Position numbers and translations under genes: made by a program
The notes under the pieces: model-generated
Told to the model about the DNA's origin: nothing
Database searches by the model: none
Seen by the model: the letters and a program-made list of their open reading frames with translations, nothing else
Shown: positions 1-8,540 of the stretch, piece by piece
Layout of the letters: the number at the start of each line of letters is the position of its first letter
How positions within the stretch are numbered: the first letter of the stretch is position 1
Source: Streptomyces collinus
GTDB lineage: Bacteria; Actinomycetota; Actinomycetes; Streptomycetales; Streptomycetaceae
Direction: 5' to 3'
DNA: 64,000 nucleotides
Assembly (NCBI RefSeq): GCF_031348265.1
Contig: NZ_CP133771.1
Coordinates: forward strand, 8,060,001 to 8,124,000

Positions 1-62
1 GCCGCCCAGGACAGTGAACGGTGTCAGGCACCAACCGGACCATCCCCGAAGGGATCACCGTC

Positions 63-692
63 ATGGCCGTGCACGATCACTCACACCGCAGTGCGGGTCT
101 CCACTTGCCGTCGTTCCGCAGGAACCCGACGTCCACCGCACCCGGGTCCGCCGTGTCGGCACGCGACGACACGCACACCGCGCGGGCCTACGTCTTCGGT
201 TCGGTGCGCCTCCTCATGGGCTTCGTCTTCCTGTGGGCCTTCCTGGACAAGACGTTCGGATTTGGTTACGCCACCCCGTCCGGCAAGGGCTGGATCGACG
301 GCGGATCGCCGACGAAGGGGTTCCTCGGCTCCCTGTCCGTCGGGCCGATGGAGTCGACGTTCCACGAGTGGGCCGGCGCGGCCTGGGCGGACTGGCTGTT
401 CATGCTCGGCCTGCTGGGCATCGGCCTGGCACTGGTCGCGGGGATCGGACTGCGCCTGGCCGCGGTGGCGGGGACCGTGATGATGGCGCTGATGTGGGTC
501 GCGGAGTGGCCACCGGCCCAGCACCTCTCGGACGGTTCGCCGAGCATGTCGACGAACCCCTTCGCCGACTACCACCTCGTCTACGCCGCCGTCCTGATCG
601 CCCTGGCTGCCGTCTCCGCGGGCGACACCCTTGGGGCCGGCCGGCTCTGGGCCAGGCTCCCGTTCGTCCGCGACAACGGCTGGCTGCGCTGA
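63..692 (+). CDS. DoxX-like integral membrane protein
   Basis: A 209-residue membrane protein of the DoxX / thiosulfate:quinone oxidoreductase DoxD-like type. About four hydrophobic segments are visible (roughly residues 42-62, 105-122, 125-145 and 165-183), separated by a polar loop with a conserved-looking FLDKTFGFGY stretch. The family is associated with quinone-linked redox chemistry in the membrane; the substrate cannot be told here. I chose ATG 63 because GAAGGG lies nine bases upstream; an in-frame GTG at 21 lacks a good ribosome site. The next gene, a USP with a DevR-type box, follows after 155 bp, so the two are probably separate transcription units. Any regulatory box for this gene would lie outside the window. 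Confidence 0.7.
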   Translation: MAVHDHSHRSAGLHLPSFRRNPTSTAPGSAVSARDDTHTARAYVFGSVRLLMGFVFLWAFLDKTFGFGYATPSGKGWIDGGSPTKGFLGSLSVGPMESTFHEWAGAAWADWLFMLGLLGIGLALVAGIGLRLAAVAGTVMMALMWVAEWPPAQHLSDGSPSMSTNPFADYHLVYAAVLIALAAVSAGDTLGAGRLWARLPFVRDNGWLR

Positions 693-764
693 ACGCGGGG
701 ATGCGGTGGGCTCGCCACCGGGCCCACCGCCCGGGCAGTGGGAGGGACGGTCGGGTCCCGGTCC

Positions 765-778
765 GGGACCAGTGGCCC
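765..778. promoter_or_regulatory. DevR/OsdR-type box upstream of USP
   Basis: GGGAC-CAGT-GGCCC, an exact match to the recurrent palindrome GGGMC-N4-GKCCC of this window, 69 bp before the ATG of the USP at 848. Spacing and half-sites match the mycobacterial DosR core (GGGAC-N4-GTCCC). Regulator identity is inferred. Confidence 0.7.
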
Positions 779-847
779 CTGCACTGCCCGCCGCCCGCGC
801 ACGACCCTCGAATCGGATCCCTTGCTCCACTTCTGGAGGTTGAGAGC

Positions 848-1753
848 ATGTCCCGCACGATCACCGTAGGTCTCGACGGCTCGTCCGAGAGCCGGGCCGC
901 CGCCGAGTGGGCGGCCAGGGAAGCGAAGCTACGCGGGCTGGCGCTCAAGCTCGTCCATGTCTGGCAGCCGGTGCCGGAGCCCATGGCCCAGGCACCGCTC
1001 CTCGGTGCCGAGACCCACCAGCACTGGACCGAGCGGATCCCGCGCGAAGCGGCCGCGGGTCTGCGGTTGCGGCACCCGGGCGTCGAGGTGAGCACGGAGC
1101 AGTGCTCCGGCCACGCCGCCGAGGCGCTGTGCTCGGCGGCGAAGGAGTCCGCGTTGCTGGTCCTGGGGTCACGCGGCATGAGCGGGGTAGGCGGGTTCCT
1201 GGTCGGCTCTGTCGGCCAGGCGGTCCTGGCGCACGCCGAGCTGCCGGTCGTCCTGGTGCGCGCGGGAGAGCAGGCCGCAGACGAGCACGAGATGGACCCC
1301 ACCGGCATTCCGTCGGCGGCGGCCCCTTACCGGCCCGTCGTGCTCGGCATGGACACAGGCCGGCCCGATGAGGGACTGATCGAGTTCGCCTTGGACGCGG
1401 CGGCGCGCCGCGCCACGTCCCTGCGGGTCGTCCACGGTTGGAACCCGCCGCCCTACTACGCCTACGGCCTGTCCGCCGACCCCGGCTTCCACGAGACGCT
1501 CGCCCGGAGCGAGGCCACCGACCTGGCGGAGGTGCTGCGCCCCTGGCGGCAAAAGTACCCGGACGTCGAGGTTCTGGAGGAGTCCCGCTACGGCAGCCCG
1601 GCCCTGCACCTGATCGACGCCTCCCGCACGGCATCCCTCGTCGTCGTCGGCCGCCGGGTCCGCCGCAACCCGTTCGGTGCCCACATCGGCCCCGTCACGC
1701 ACGCCGTCCTGCACCACGCCACCGCGCCCGTCGCCGTCGTCCCGCACGACTGA
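848..1753 (+). CDS. Tandem-domain universal stress protein (class A)
   Basis: A 301-residue cytoplasmic protein made of two UspA-type alpha/beta domains (about residues 1-145 and 155-300). Domain 1 keeps the full ATP-binding signature G-2x-G-9x-G-S (GSRGMSGVGGFLVGS, near residue 107). Domain 2 ends with the degenerate GPVTHAVLHH version and has lost the second glycine, so probably only one domain binds ATP. Such proteins bind adenine nucleotides and act in dormancy or hypoxia in mycobacteria (for example Rv2623); the partner here is unknown. GGAGG sits eight bases before ATG 848, and a DevR-type box lies at 765. The adhP gene follows 21 bp downstream, suggesting a usp-adhP-usp operon. A near-duplicate, frameshifted, lies at 52425. 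Confidence 0.9.
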   Translation: MSRTITVGLDGSSESRAAAEWAAREAKLRGLALKLVHVWQPVPEPMAQAPLLGAETHQHWTERIPREAAAGLRLRHPGVEVSTEQCSGHAAEALCSAAKESALLVLGSRGMSGVGGFLVGSVGQAVLAHAELPVVLVRAGEQAADEHEMDPTGIPSAAAPYRPVVLGMDTGRPDEGLIEFALDAAARRATSLRVVHGWNPPPYYAYGLSADPGFHETLARSEATDLAEVLRPWRQKYPDVEVLEESRYGSPALHLIDASRTASLVVVGRRVRRNPFGAHIGPVTHAVLHHATAPVAVVPHD

Positions 1754-1774
1754 GCATCCTGAGGAGAAGCAACC

Positions 1775-2797
1775 ATGAAGGCAGCAGTCGTCCGGGCCTT
1801 CGGTGAACCGCTGGTCATCGAGGAGCGCCCCGACCCCGAGCCCGGCCCCGGCCAGATCCGTATCCGTCTCGAGGCGTCCGGGCTGTGCCACACCGATATC
1901 CACGCCGCGCACGGGGACTGGCCGGTCAAGCCGAACCCGCCGTTCGTGCCCGGGCACGAGGGCGTGGGTCTGGTGGAGGCCCTCGGCGAGGGCGTCACCC
2001 ACCTGGCCGTCGGGCAGCGGGTCGCGGTGCCCTGGCTGGGCCGGGCCTGCGGGCGGTGTGAGCACTGCCTGTCCGGCTGGGAGACGCTGTGCGAGCAGCA
2101 GGTCAACACCGGATACGGCTGCGACGGGGGGTACGCCGAGAAGATGCTGGCCTGGGCCGACTTCGCCCAGCTGGTGCCTGAGGGTGTCACCCCGTTCGAC
2201 GCGGCCCCGCTGACCTGCGCGGGCGTGACGACGTACAAGGCGCTGAAGGTCGCCGACGTCCGGCCCGCTCAGCTCGTCGCGATCTCCGGCGTCGGCGGCC
2301 TCGGACACCTGGCCGTGCAGTACGCGAAGATCGCCGGGGCCACCGTCGCCGCGATCGACGTCACCGACGACAAGCTGCGACTCGCCCGCGAGTTGGGTGC
2401 CGATCTCGTCATCGACGCCCGCAAGGACGACGTGGAAGCGGTGCTGAAGCGCCACGGCGGTGCGCACGCGGCGATCGCGCTCGCGGTGAACGAGGCCGCG
2501 TTCACGGCGGTCAACTCCGGTCTGCGCCGGGGCGGCAAGCTGGTGATGGTGGCGTTGCCCGCGCACGGCACGATCCAGGTGCCGATCTTCGACACGGTCC
2601 TGAACGGCACCAGTGTGATCGGCTCGATCGTCGGCACCCGGCAGGACCTCGCCGAGGTCTTCCAGCTCCACGCTGCCGGCCGGACGAAGGTCGTCTACGA
2701 GACCCGCCCGCTCGCCGCCGTCAACGACTCCATCGACGAGGTGCTGCGCGGCCAGGTCAAGGCCCGCATCGTCTTCGACCTGGGAGCACTGTCATGA
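1775..2797 (+). CDS. adhP: Zinc-dependent alcohol dehydrogenase, AdhP-like
   Basis: A 340-residue medium-chain NAD(P)-dependent alcohol dehydrogenase that interconverts primary alcohols and aldehydes. Catalytic zinc ligands Cys38, His61-Glu62 (GHEG) and Cys148 are present, as is the structural zinc lobe Cys92-Cys95-Cys98-Cys106. The Rossmann motif GVGGLG is at 172-177. Length and motifs fit the propanol-preferring (AdhP) subfamily. GAGGAG lies eight bases before ATG 1775. The gene sits 21 bp after one USP and overlaps the next USP by four bases (ATGA), so the three are very likely co-transcribed. In oxygen limitation it would reoxidise NADH together with AdhE at 10321. A 22-codon stump of a paralogue in the same arrangement is at 26652. 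Confidence 0.9.
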   Translation: MKAAVVRAFGEPLVIEERPDPEPGPGQIRIRLEASGLCHTDIHAAHGDWPVKPNPPFVPGHEGVGLVEALGEGVTHLAVGQRVAVPWLGRACGRCEHCLSGWETLCEQQVNTGYGCDGGYAEKMLAWADFAQLVPEGVTPFDAAPLTCAGVTTYKALKVADVRPAQLVAISGVGGLGHLAVQYAKIAGATVAAIDVTDDKLRLARELGADLVIDARKDDVEAVLKRHGGAHAAIALAVNEAAFTAVNSGLRRGGKLVMVALPAHGTIQVPIFDTVLNGTSVIGSIVGTRQDLAEVFQLHAAGRTKVVYETRPLAAVNDSIDEVLRGQVKARIVFDLGALS

Positions 2798-3672
2798 GCA
2801 CCATGGACCTTCCGCTCGTCGCCGGCGTCGACGGATCCGAGCCGAGCCTGCGGGCCGTGGACTGGGCGGCCGACGAGGCCGCCCTGCGCGGGGTGCCTCT
2901 GCGGTTGGTGAACGCCTCGCTGTGGGAACGGTATGAAGGCGCCGCGCTCGCGCATGACCTGGGCAAGCCGTCCGGACGGAGCATGGCCGAGGACATCGTC
3001 GGGACCGCGGCGCGGCGCGCCCGCAGGCGTGCCGCGGACGTGAGGATATCCACCGACGTGCTCCCCGAGGAGCCCGAATACGCGCTGGTGCGCGAGGGAC
3101 GGAACGCTTCCGCGCTGGTCCTGGGCAACCGTGGCCGCGGCGGCATCGCCAACCTGCTGCTCGGCTCCGTCAGCCTGACCGTGGCAGCCCACGCGTCCTG
3201 CCCGGTGATCGTCATCCGTGGCAACCACGACAACCAGGCCAGGACTGGGCTGCGCGGCCGCATCCTCCTCGGAGTCGGCGACGCGTCGACGGCTGCTGTC
3301 GACTTCGCCTACGAGGAGGCGAAGAGGCGTGGGGTGCCGCTGGACGCCGTCCGCGCCTGGCGCCGTCCCGCGCACGAGACCACCGACCACCCCCTGCTCG
3401 CGGGCGAGCCCACGCGCCTGCACGAGGAGCAGGCTGCCAAGGTGCTGGAAGCGGCCCTGAAGGATACTCCCGCGGACATGGAGGTGCACCGGCGCACGAT
3501 CGAGGGCCCCGCTCGCAGGGTGCTCCTCGCCGCCTCGCGCGAGGCAGACCTCCTCGTTGTCGGCGCCCGGCGCCGACAGCCAAGGCACGTCGGCCTCCAG
3601 CTCGGCCGCGTCGCCCACACCGTCCTGCACCACTCCGCCTGTCCGGTGGCGGTCGTACCCGAGCGGGCGTGA
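2794..3672 (+). CDS. Tandem-domain universal stress protein (class C)
   Basis: A 292-residue two-domain USP. Domain 1 carries an intact ATP loop (GNRGRGGIANLLLGS); domain 2 has the class C ending with GARRRQ followed by HVGLQLGRVAHTVLHH, which lacks the second loop glycine. It starts inside the stop codon of adhP (ATGA), implying translational coupling. ATG 2803 (MDLPLVAGVDG) is an alternative start and aligns with the starts of the class C paralogues at 26723 and 37949. The pairing of an alcohol dehydrogenase with a class C USP recurs as a relic at 26652-27586. The function is probably adenylate sensing under energy stress, by family. Confidence 0.9.
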   Translation: MSTMDLPLVAGVDGSEPSLRAVDWAADEAALRGVPLRLVNASLWERYEGAALAHDLGKPSGRSMAEDIVGTAARRARRRAADVRISTDVLPEEPEYALVREGRNASALVLGNRGRGGIANLLLGSVSLTVAAHASCPVIVIRGNHDNQARTGLRGRILLGVGDASTAAVDFAYEEAKRRGVPLDAVRAWRRPAHETTDHPLLAGEPTRLHEEQAAKVLEAALKDTPADMEVHRRTIEGPARRVLLAASREADLLVVGARRRQPRHVGLQLGRVAHTVLHHSACPVAVVPERA

Positions 3673-4145
3673 GGTCAAAGGCCCCGCCGCGTGGCCGGAG
3701 AGGTCCCGCTGCCGTTCGCGCTCGGTCGGCTTCGGCAGGGCGACTGCCCGCCGCCTCCACCCCTCACGACGACAAGCAGCCGCGTGCTCTCCGCCTTCAC
3801 CCACTCCCGCAGTTTCACCAGCTCCGTCTGCAGACGCACGAGTGCTGCCGCGTACGCCGTGCGTGGCAGTTTCGCCGCCTTCTCGCAGGCCCTGCAGCCT
3901 CCTCACCGGTGACCCGGTCATCCACCGCTGGGTACTCGCCCAAGGCGGAACATCGGAGCGCCACCGTACTGACCGCCGACAGACCAGCGCACCCGGAGGC
4001 GCGCCCCTGCGAGCGGCGACCGAATCGACGAGCGTGACGGGGTGATGGGGCCGACCGGCCCTCGGATCGGTCCCGGACAGCCCATGGGTCCCCGCGGCGG
4101 ACCGCTGGATGCTCGAAGAGTCGAGAGACTTGGAGGAGATCCGCG
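3673..4145. other. Intergenic region with one or two DevR-type boxes
   Basis: A 473-bp stretch without a convincing gene. The first 300 bases have several open frames, but none shows a family I recognise and their codon pattern is not consistent. The last 100 bases hold the exact box at 4048 and, directly abutting it, a second imperfect palindrome (GGCCC-TCGGATC-GGTCCC, 4057-4074). The leader then runs to GGAGG before the ATG at 4146. Confidence 0.5.
4048..4061. promoter_or_regulatory. DevR/OsdR-type box upstream of acetyltransferase gene
   Basis: GGGCC-GACC-GGCCC, an exact match to the window consensus, 84 bp before ATG 4146. A second half-matching palindrome overlaps its right arm, so two dimers might bind in tandem, as is common at mycobacterial DosR promoters. 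Confidence 0.65.
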
Positions 4146-6839
4146 ATGACGGACGACGTGCTCAACCGACCCCCTGTCCACGCCCTGCTCACGGACGGGA
4201 CCACCGTGTGCATCCGTCCCGTGCTGCCCGGCGACCACGATCAGCTGGAGGGGCTGTACGAGGAGATGTCCCCGGAGAACCTGCGCCTGAGGTTCTTCGC
4301 GGCGAGCCGCCGTTCCGCCACCGCGGCCGCCGATCGAGCCTGTGCGTCGGCACGGCCCGGCTACCGGGCACTGCTGGCCGAGACGAAGGGCCAGGTGATC
4401 GGCCTCGCCGAGTACGACACCGGCGGCGGCAGGGACTCGGCCGAGATCTCCGTCGCCGTCGCCGACGGGCTGCACCACCGGGGCGTGGGCACCCTGCTCG
4501 TCGAACACCTGGTCTCGGCGGCCCGGTCGGACGGCGTCACCACCTTCACCGCCGACGCGCTGAGCGAGAACCGCGAAGTCCTCAGGCTCTTCACCGACCT
4601 CGGCCTGGATGTGACCCGACGCTTCGAGGGCGCCGAGGTGCGCTGCACGATAGCCCTCGACGAGGACGACGCCTATCTGACGGCGGTGGAGGCCCGAGGC
4701 CGGGCCGCCGACGTGGCCAGCCTCGTACCGCTGCTGCGGCCGAAGGCGGTGGCCGTCGTCGGCGCCGGCCGCAAGCCCGGCTCGGTCGGCCGCGCCCTGC
4801 TGCACCACCTGCACGCCGGCGGTTACACCGGGCGCCTGTTCGCGGTGAACCCCAGTGCCACCAACATCCTGGGCGTGCCTTCCTACCCCTCGATCACCTC
4901 CCTGCCCAGGACGCCCGACCTCGTGGTGATCGCCGCGCCCGCTCCCGCGGTCCCGACCGTCGCCGAGGAGTGCGGCAAGGCGGGCGTACGGGCCCTCGTG
5001 GTCGTTTCCGCAGACCTCGACGGTACCCAGGCGCAGGCGCTCCTGACCGCCTGCCGCACCCACGGCATGCGCCTGGTAGGCCCCAACTGCCTCGGCATCT
5101 CCAACACCGACCCGGACCTGGGCCTGGACGCGACGTTCGCCGCCGGTCACCCGAAACCCGGCCGCGCGGGCGTGGCCGTGCAGTCCGGTGGTGTGGGCAT
5201 CGCCCTGCTCGACGGGTTGTCCCGCCTGGGCATCGGCGTGTCCACGTTCGCCTCCCTCGGCGACAAGTACGACGTCAGCGGCAACGACATGCTCCAGTGG
5301 TGGGAGAGCGACGGCCGCACCGACCTCGTCCTGCTGCACCTGGAGTCCTTCGGCAACCCGCGGGCCTTCTCCCGCACCGCCCGGCGCGTCACCCGCCGCA
5401 TGCCCGTCCTCACCGTCGACGCAGGCCGCACCGACGCGGGCCGACGGGCGGCCGCCTCACACACGGCGGCCGCCGCGACCCGCACCATGACCCGGCAGGC
5501 CCTGTTCACCCAGGCCGGCATCACCGCCACCCACTCGATCGGCGAACTCCTCGCCACCGCGGCCCTGTTCCACACTCAGCCGCACCCGGCCGGGACCCGC
5601 GTCGCCATCGTCACCAACGCCGGCGGCGCGGGCGTGCTGACCGCCGACGCCTGCGCCGAAGCGGGGCTCGTCCTGCCGCAGTTCACTCCCGGACTCGTCG
5701 TCGACCTGTTGGCCGTGCTGCCTTCCGGTGCGGCCGTCGGCAATCCCGTGGACGCCACCGCGGCCGTATCGGAGGACCAACTGCGCGAGTGCGTCGACCG
5801 GCTCATGGCGTATCCGGGGATCGACGCCGTGCTGCTCGCCCTCGTCCCCACCGCGGTCGCCGCGGCGACGGGTGACGATCTGGTCCGGGCCCTCACCGCA
5901 GGACCGGGACGACAGGCGCGGCCGGTGGCCCTCGTCCGCCTGGAGCAGGACGTGGCGGTCAGCCTGCTGCCCGCCGCCGACGGCGGCACCATCCCCTCGT
6001 ACGCCGAGCCCCAGGCGGCGGCACGGGCCCTCGCCCACGCCGCCCGCCGGGCTGCCTGGCTCGCCCGCCCGGCAGGCACCGTACCGGCTCTCGTCGGAGT
6101 CGACACCGGCCGAGCCCGCCAGATCACTGAGACGTACCTCGCCGCGCATCCGGACGGTGGCTGGCTCGACCCACTCATCTGCGCAGACCTGCTGGCCTGC
6201 TACGACATTCCCCAGCTGCCGTGGGCATGGGCCGACACAGAGGGCGACGCCGTCCTCGCCGCCGAACGGCTGGGCGGTGTCGACGGCCGGGTGGTCATGA
6301 AGGCCCACTGGCCCGGACTGGTGCACAAGAGCGAGCAGCACGCGGTCCACCTCGACCTGCGGGGCGAGGACCAGGTCCGTGCGGCCTACCAGGACTTGGA
6401 GAGTCGGTTCGCCGGGCTGATGACCGGGGTGGTCGTGCAGCCGCTCGCCGAACGCGGCACCGAGTTGTTCGCCGGAGTCGTCCAGGACGACGTCTTCGGG
6501 CCGCTCGTCCTGTTCGGCCTCGGCGGGACGGCCACGGAGGTGCTCGCCGATCACGCCGCCCGCCTCGCCCCGCTCACTGACCACGACGTGCACGACCTCA
6601 TCACCGCCCCGCGCTGCGCACCCCTGCTGTTCGGCGCGCGCGGCAACGGACCCGTGGACCTCGAAGGCCTGGAACAGGTTCTCCTGCGGCTGTCCCGCAT
6701 GGCGGAGGACCTGCCGCAACTCGCCGAGGCCGACTTCAACCCGGTCCTCGCCACACCCGGCCAGGTCACCGTGCTCGACGCGCGGATACGTCTCCTGCCG
6801 CGCAGGCCCCAGGACCCCTATCTGCGCCGACTGCGCTGA
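4146..6839 (+). CDS. GNAT / NDP-forming acyl-CoA synthetase fusion, Pat-type protein acetyltransferase
   Basis: An 897-residue fusion. Residues about 10-175 form a GNAT acetyltransferase (acetyl-CoA loop HHRGVGTLL near 115). Residues about 195-640 form the CoA-binding Rossmann and succinyl-CoA-ligase-like part (VAVVGAGRKPGSVG, then GPNCLG). The last 220 residues are an ATP-grasp domain (VVMKAHWPGLVHKSE, LFGLGGTATEV). This GNAT-first order is that described for the Streptomyces lividans protein acetyltransferase PatA, the reverse of Salmonella Pat. Such enzymes acetylate lysines of acyl-CoA synthetases; the synthetase part is usually a regulatory pseudo-enzyme. GGAGG precedes the ATG by seven bases, and DevR-type boxes lie upstream. 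Its place in a hypoxia island suggests it adjusts acetyl-CoA metabolism when Pfl and AdhE run; targets are unknown. Confidence 0.82.
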   Translation: MTDDVLNRPPVHALLTDGTTVCIRPVLPGDHDQLEGLYEEMSPENLRLRFFAASRRSATAAADRACASARPGYRALLAETKGQVIGLAEYDTGGGRDSAEISVAVADGLHHRGVGTLLVEHLVSAARSDGVTTFTADALSENREVLRLFTDLGLDVTRRFEGAEVRCTIALDEDDAYLTAVEARGRAADVASLVPLLRPKAVAVVGAGRKPGSVGRALLHHLHAGGYTGRLFAVNPSATNILGVPSYPSITSLPRTPDLVVIAAPAPAVPTVAEECGKAGVRALVVVSADLDGTQAQALLTACRTHGMRLVGPNCLGISNTDPDLGLDATFAAGHPKPGRAGVAVQSGGVGIALLDGLSRLGIGVSTFASLGDKYDVSGNDMLQWWESDGRTDLVLLHLESFGNPRAFSRTARRVTRRMPVLTVDAGRTDAGRRAAASHTAAAATRTMTRQALFTQAGITATHSIGELLATAALFHTQPHPAGTRVAIVTNAGGAGVLTADACAEAGLVLPQFTPGLVVDLLAVLPSGAAVGNPVDATAAVSEDQLRECVDRLMAYPGIDAVLLALVPTAVAAATGDDLVRALTAGPGRQARPVALVRLEQDVAVSLLPAADGGTIPSYAEPQAAARALAHAARRAAWLARPAGTVPALVGVDTGRARQITETYLAAHPDGGWLDPLICADLLACYDIPQLPWAWADTEGDAVLAAERLGGVDGRVVMKAHWPGLVHKSEQHAVHLDLRGEDQVRAAYQDLESRFAGLMTGVVVQPLAERGTELFAGVVQDDVFGPLVLFGLGGTATEVLADHAARLAPLTDHDVHDLITAPRCAPLLFGARGNGPVDLEGLEQVLLRLSRMAEDLPQLAEADFNPVLATPGQVTVLDARIRLLPRRPQDPYLRRLR

Positions 6840-6850
6840 GGAGGAACCGG

Positions 6851-7017
6851 CATGAAGTGGCCCGGCGACATGCGGAGCGGCTGCCGGTGCTCGAAGAGGA
6901 GGACCGGCCGGCAAGAGCGAGACCGGGATCGCCCTTGCCATGACTCGGCAGATCGACGGCGGGGTCGACGTCGTCGACAAGCTCACCCACCGGCTCGACG
7001 ACTGTAAGGAGGCGAAC
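6851..7017 (+). pseudogene. Relic of a CBS-BON protein
   Basis: Two short pieces in different frames resemble parts of the CBS-BON proteins elsewhere in the window. From 6851 the frame reads VARRHAERLPVLEEEDR, like the RLPVVDEEDR loop of the CBS protein at 13213. From 6943 another frame reads IDGGVDVVDKLTHRLDD, like the BON C-terminus (GVVGVVNGLTFLDDD). The piece between is deleted and both frames are broken, so no protein is made. The relic supplies the leader of the flavodoxin-USP gene at 7022. Confidence 0.5.
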
Positions 7018-7021
7018 CACC

Positions 7022-7516
7022 ATGCCGAGCAACGTGCTGGTCGCCTACGGAACAACGAACGGATCGACCGCGGAGATCGCCGAAGCCGTCGCCGCCGTCC
7101 TGCGCAAGGAAGGGGTCGCGGCCGAGGCGCTGCCAGCCCGGTCCGCGACGAGTGTGTCGCCGTACGACGCCGTCGTGGTCGGTGGCGGGCTGTACGCCGG
7201 GCGCTGGCACAAGGACGCCCGCCGCTTCGTGCGGCGACACGGCAGGTCCTTGGCCGGTCGGCCGGTGTGGTTCTTCAGCAGCGGGCCGCTCGATGCCTCG
7301 GCGTCGGAGCGGGACATCCCGCCCGTGCCCGGCGTACGGCGCGCCATGGACAAGCTGGAGGCCTCCAACGCCCTTCTGAGAGCGGCGACCGGAGCCGGAC
7401 TCCTGGTCGTCGGTCACCGGCCCGCCGAGCGACCGACCGTCCCGCGTACCGGCCCCGTCACCCACGCCGTGATCCACCACGTCGGCTGCCCCGTGGCCGT
7501 CTTACCGCACTTCTGA
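7022..7516 (+). CDS. Flavodoxin-like N-terminus fused to a USP C-terminus
   Basis: A 164-residue chimera. Residues 1 to about 118 match the HemG/flavodoxin-like family: the FMN phosphate loop AYGTTNGSTAEIA (9-21), VVGGGLYAG (51-59), FFSSGPLD and SERDIPPVPGVR. Where a flavodoxin would continue with its last strand and helix, residues about 119-164 instead read LLRAATGAGLLVVG, then TGPVTHAVIHHVGCPVAVLP, the C-terminal tail of a class A USP. AAGGAGG is nine bases before the ATG, so it looks expressed. Either a gene-conversion/deletion event fused two neighbours or the fusion is now functional. A flavodoxin stump with the missing C-terminal part lies at 53357. FMN binding is possible; activity cannot be predicted. 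Confidence 0.72.
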   Translation: MPSNVLVAYGTTNGSTAEIAEAVAAVLRKEGVAAEALPARSATSVSPYDAVVVGGGLYAGRWHKDARRFVRRHGRSLAGRPVWFFSSGPLDASASERDIPPVPGVRRAMDKLEASNALLRAATGAGLLVVGHRPAERPTVPRTGPVTHAVIHHVGCPVAVLPHF

Positions 7517-7592
7517 ACGAGTCCGCCCGTACAGGTGGGCCGATCAGCCGGACGTGACAAGAACACAAGGGTGAGACAGGAAGGTGACGGTC

Positions 7593-8489
7593 ATGTCGAG
7601 GCCAGTCGTGGCCGGTCTGGACGGCTCCCAGGAGAGTCTCGCCGCAGCCCATTGGGCGGCCGGGGAAGCCCTGCGCCGAGGACTGCCGCTCCGGCTCGTG
7701 CACGCCTGGGAAGGCCTGCCCGAGAACGACACCGAGGCGAGTCTGCCCGAGCTGCGCGCGCCGCAGTACCACGCACGCCTGGTGCTGCGCGGCGCGGTCG
7801 ACCAGATCAGCGAACGATATCCGCAGCTGCACGTCGCCGCCGAACAGGTGCGCCGGCAGCCCGGCCCCGCGTTGCTGGACGAGGCGGAGAACGCCGAACT
7901 GCTGGTCATCGGCAGCCAAGGGCTCAGCAGCGTCGGCGGGTTCGTCGCCGGTTCGGTGGCCATGGCCACCGTGGCGCACGCCGAGAGCCCGGTCGTCCTC
8001 GTACGGGCGGGTGAGAAGGCGGAGGACGAACACCTGCCGGACACCGCTGGGAAGCCGTCGGCACGCACGGAATACCGTGACGTCGCGGTCGCCGTCGACA
8101 TCGGCGGACCGTGCGACGACGTGTTGGACTTCGCGTTCCACGCCGCCGGACTGCGACGGGCGCCGCTGCGCGCCGTGCACGCCTGGCACGTACCACTCGG
8201 TCTGGGCGGCGCGGACGCCGGGGAACGGGCCCGGATCCGGCAGGAGGCGGAACAGCGGCTCGCGGTACTTCTGCAACCGTGGCGGCAGAAGTTCCCCGCC
8301 GTGCTCGTCAAGGAGAACCTGCACGAGGGCCGCCCGGCCCACGTCCTCGTCCGTGCGGCGGGCGGAGCGGGCCTGCTGGTGGTGGGCCGCCGCCGGAGGC
8401 GTGCCGCGGTCGGCTCGCACACAGGCCCGGTCGCCCATGCCCTGATCCATCACGTCGCCCGGCCTGTTGCGCTGGTGCCGCACGACTGA
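7593..8489 (+). CDS. Tandem-domain universal stress protein (class A)
   Basis: A 298-residue two-domain USP. Domain 1 has an intact ATP loop (GSQGLSSVGGFVAGS); domain 2 ends with the degenerate HTGPVAHALIHH. ATG 7593 is chosen because AGGAAGG (7578-7584) is eight bases upstream; an in-frame GTG at 7584 overlaps that site. It follows the flavodoxin-USP chimera by 76 bp with no exact DevR-type box between, so it may be read through from upstream or use a degenerate site (GGGCC-GATC-AGCCG near 7540). Transcription converges with the STAS gene downstream. Confidence 0.88.
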   Translation: MSRPVVAGLDGSQESLAAAHWAAGEALRRGLPLRLVHAWEGLPENDTEASLPELRAPQYHARLVLRGAVDQISERYPQLHVAAEQVRRQPGPALLDEAENAELLVIGSQGLSSVGGFVAGSVAMATVAHAESPVVLVRAGEKAEDEHLPDTAGKPSARTEYRDVAVAVDIGGPCDDVLDFAFHAAGLRRAPLRAVHAWHVPLGLGGADAGERARIRQEAEQRLAVLLQPWRQKFPAVLVKENLHEGRPAHVLVRAAGGAGLLVVGRRRRRAAVGSHTGPVAHALIHHVARPVALVPHD

Positions 8490-8540
8490 CGACACGTTCG
8501 GCACGTGCCCCGCCGGGCAGGTGCTCGCGGATCACGCGCG

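Noticed and set aside
21..692. GTG 21 as start of the DoxX-like gene
   Set aside because: No ribosome site before it, whereas ATG 63 has GAAGGG at good spacing; the extra 14 residues are not family-like.
7022..8489. Flavodoxin-USP chimera as an assembly join of two genes
   Set aside because: Cannot be excluded, but the following USP is complete, the frame is unbroken and the ribosome site is ideal, so I kept it as a real gene with a caveat.
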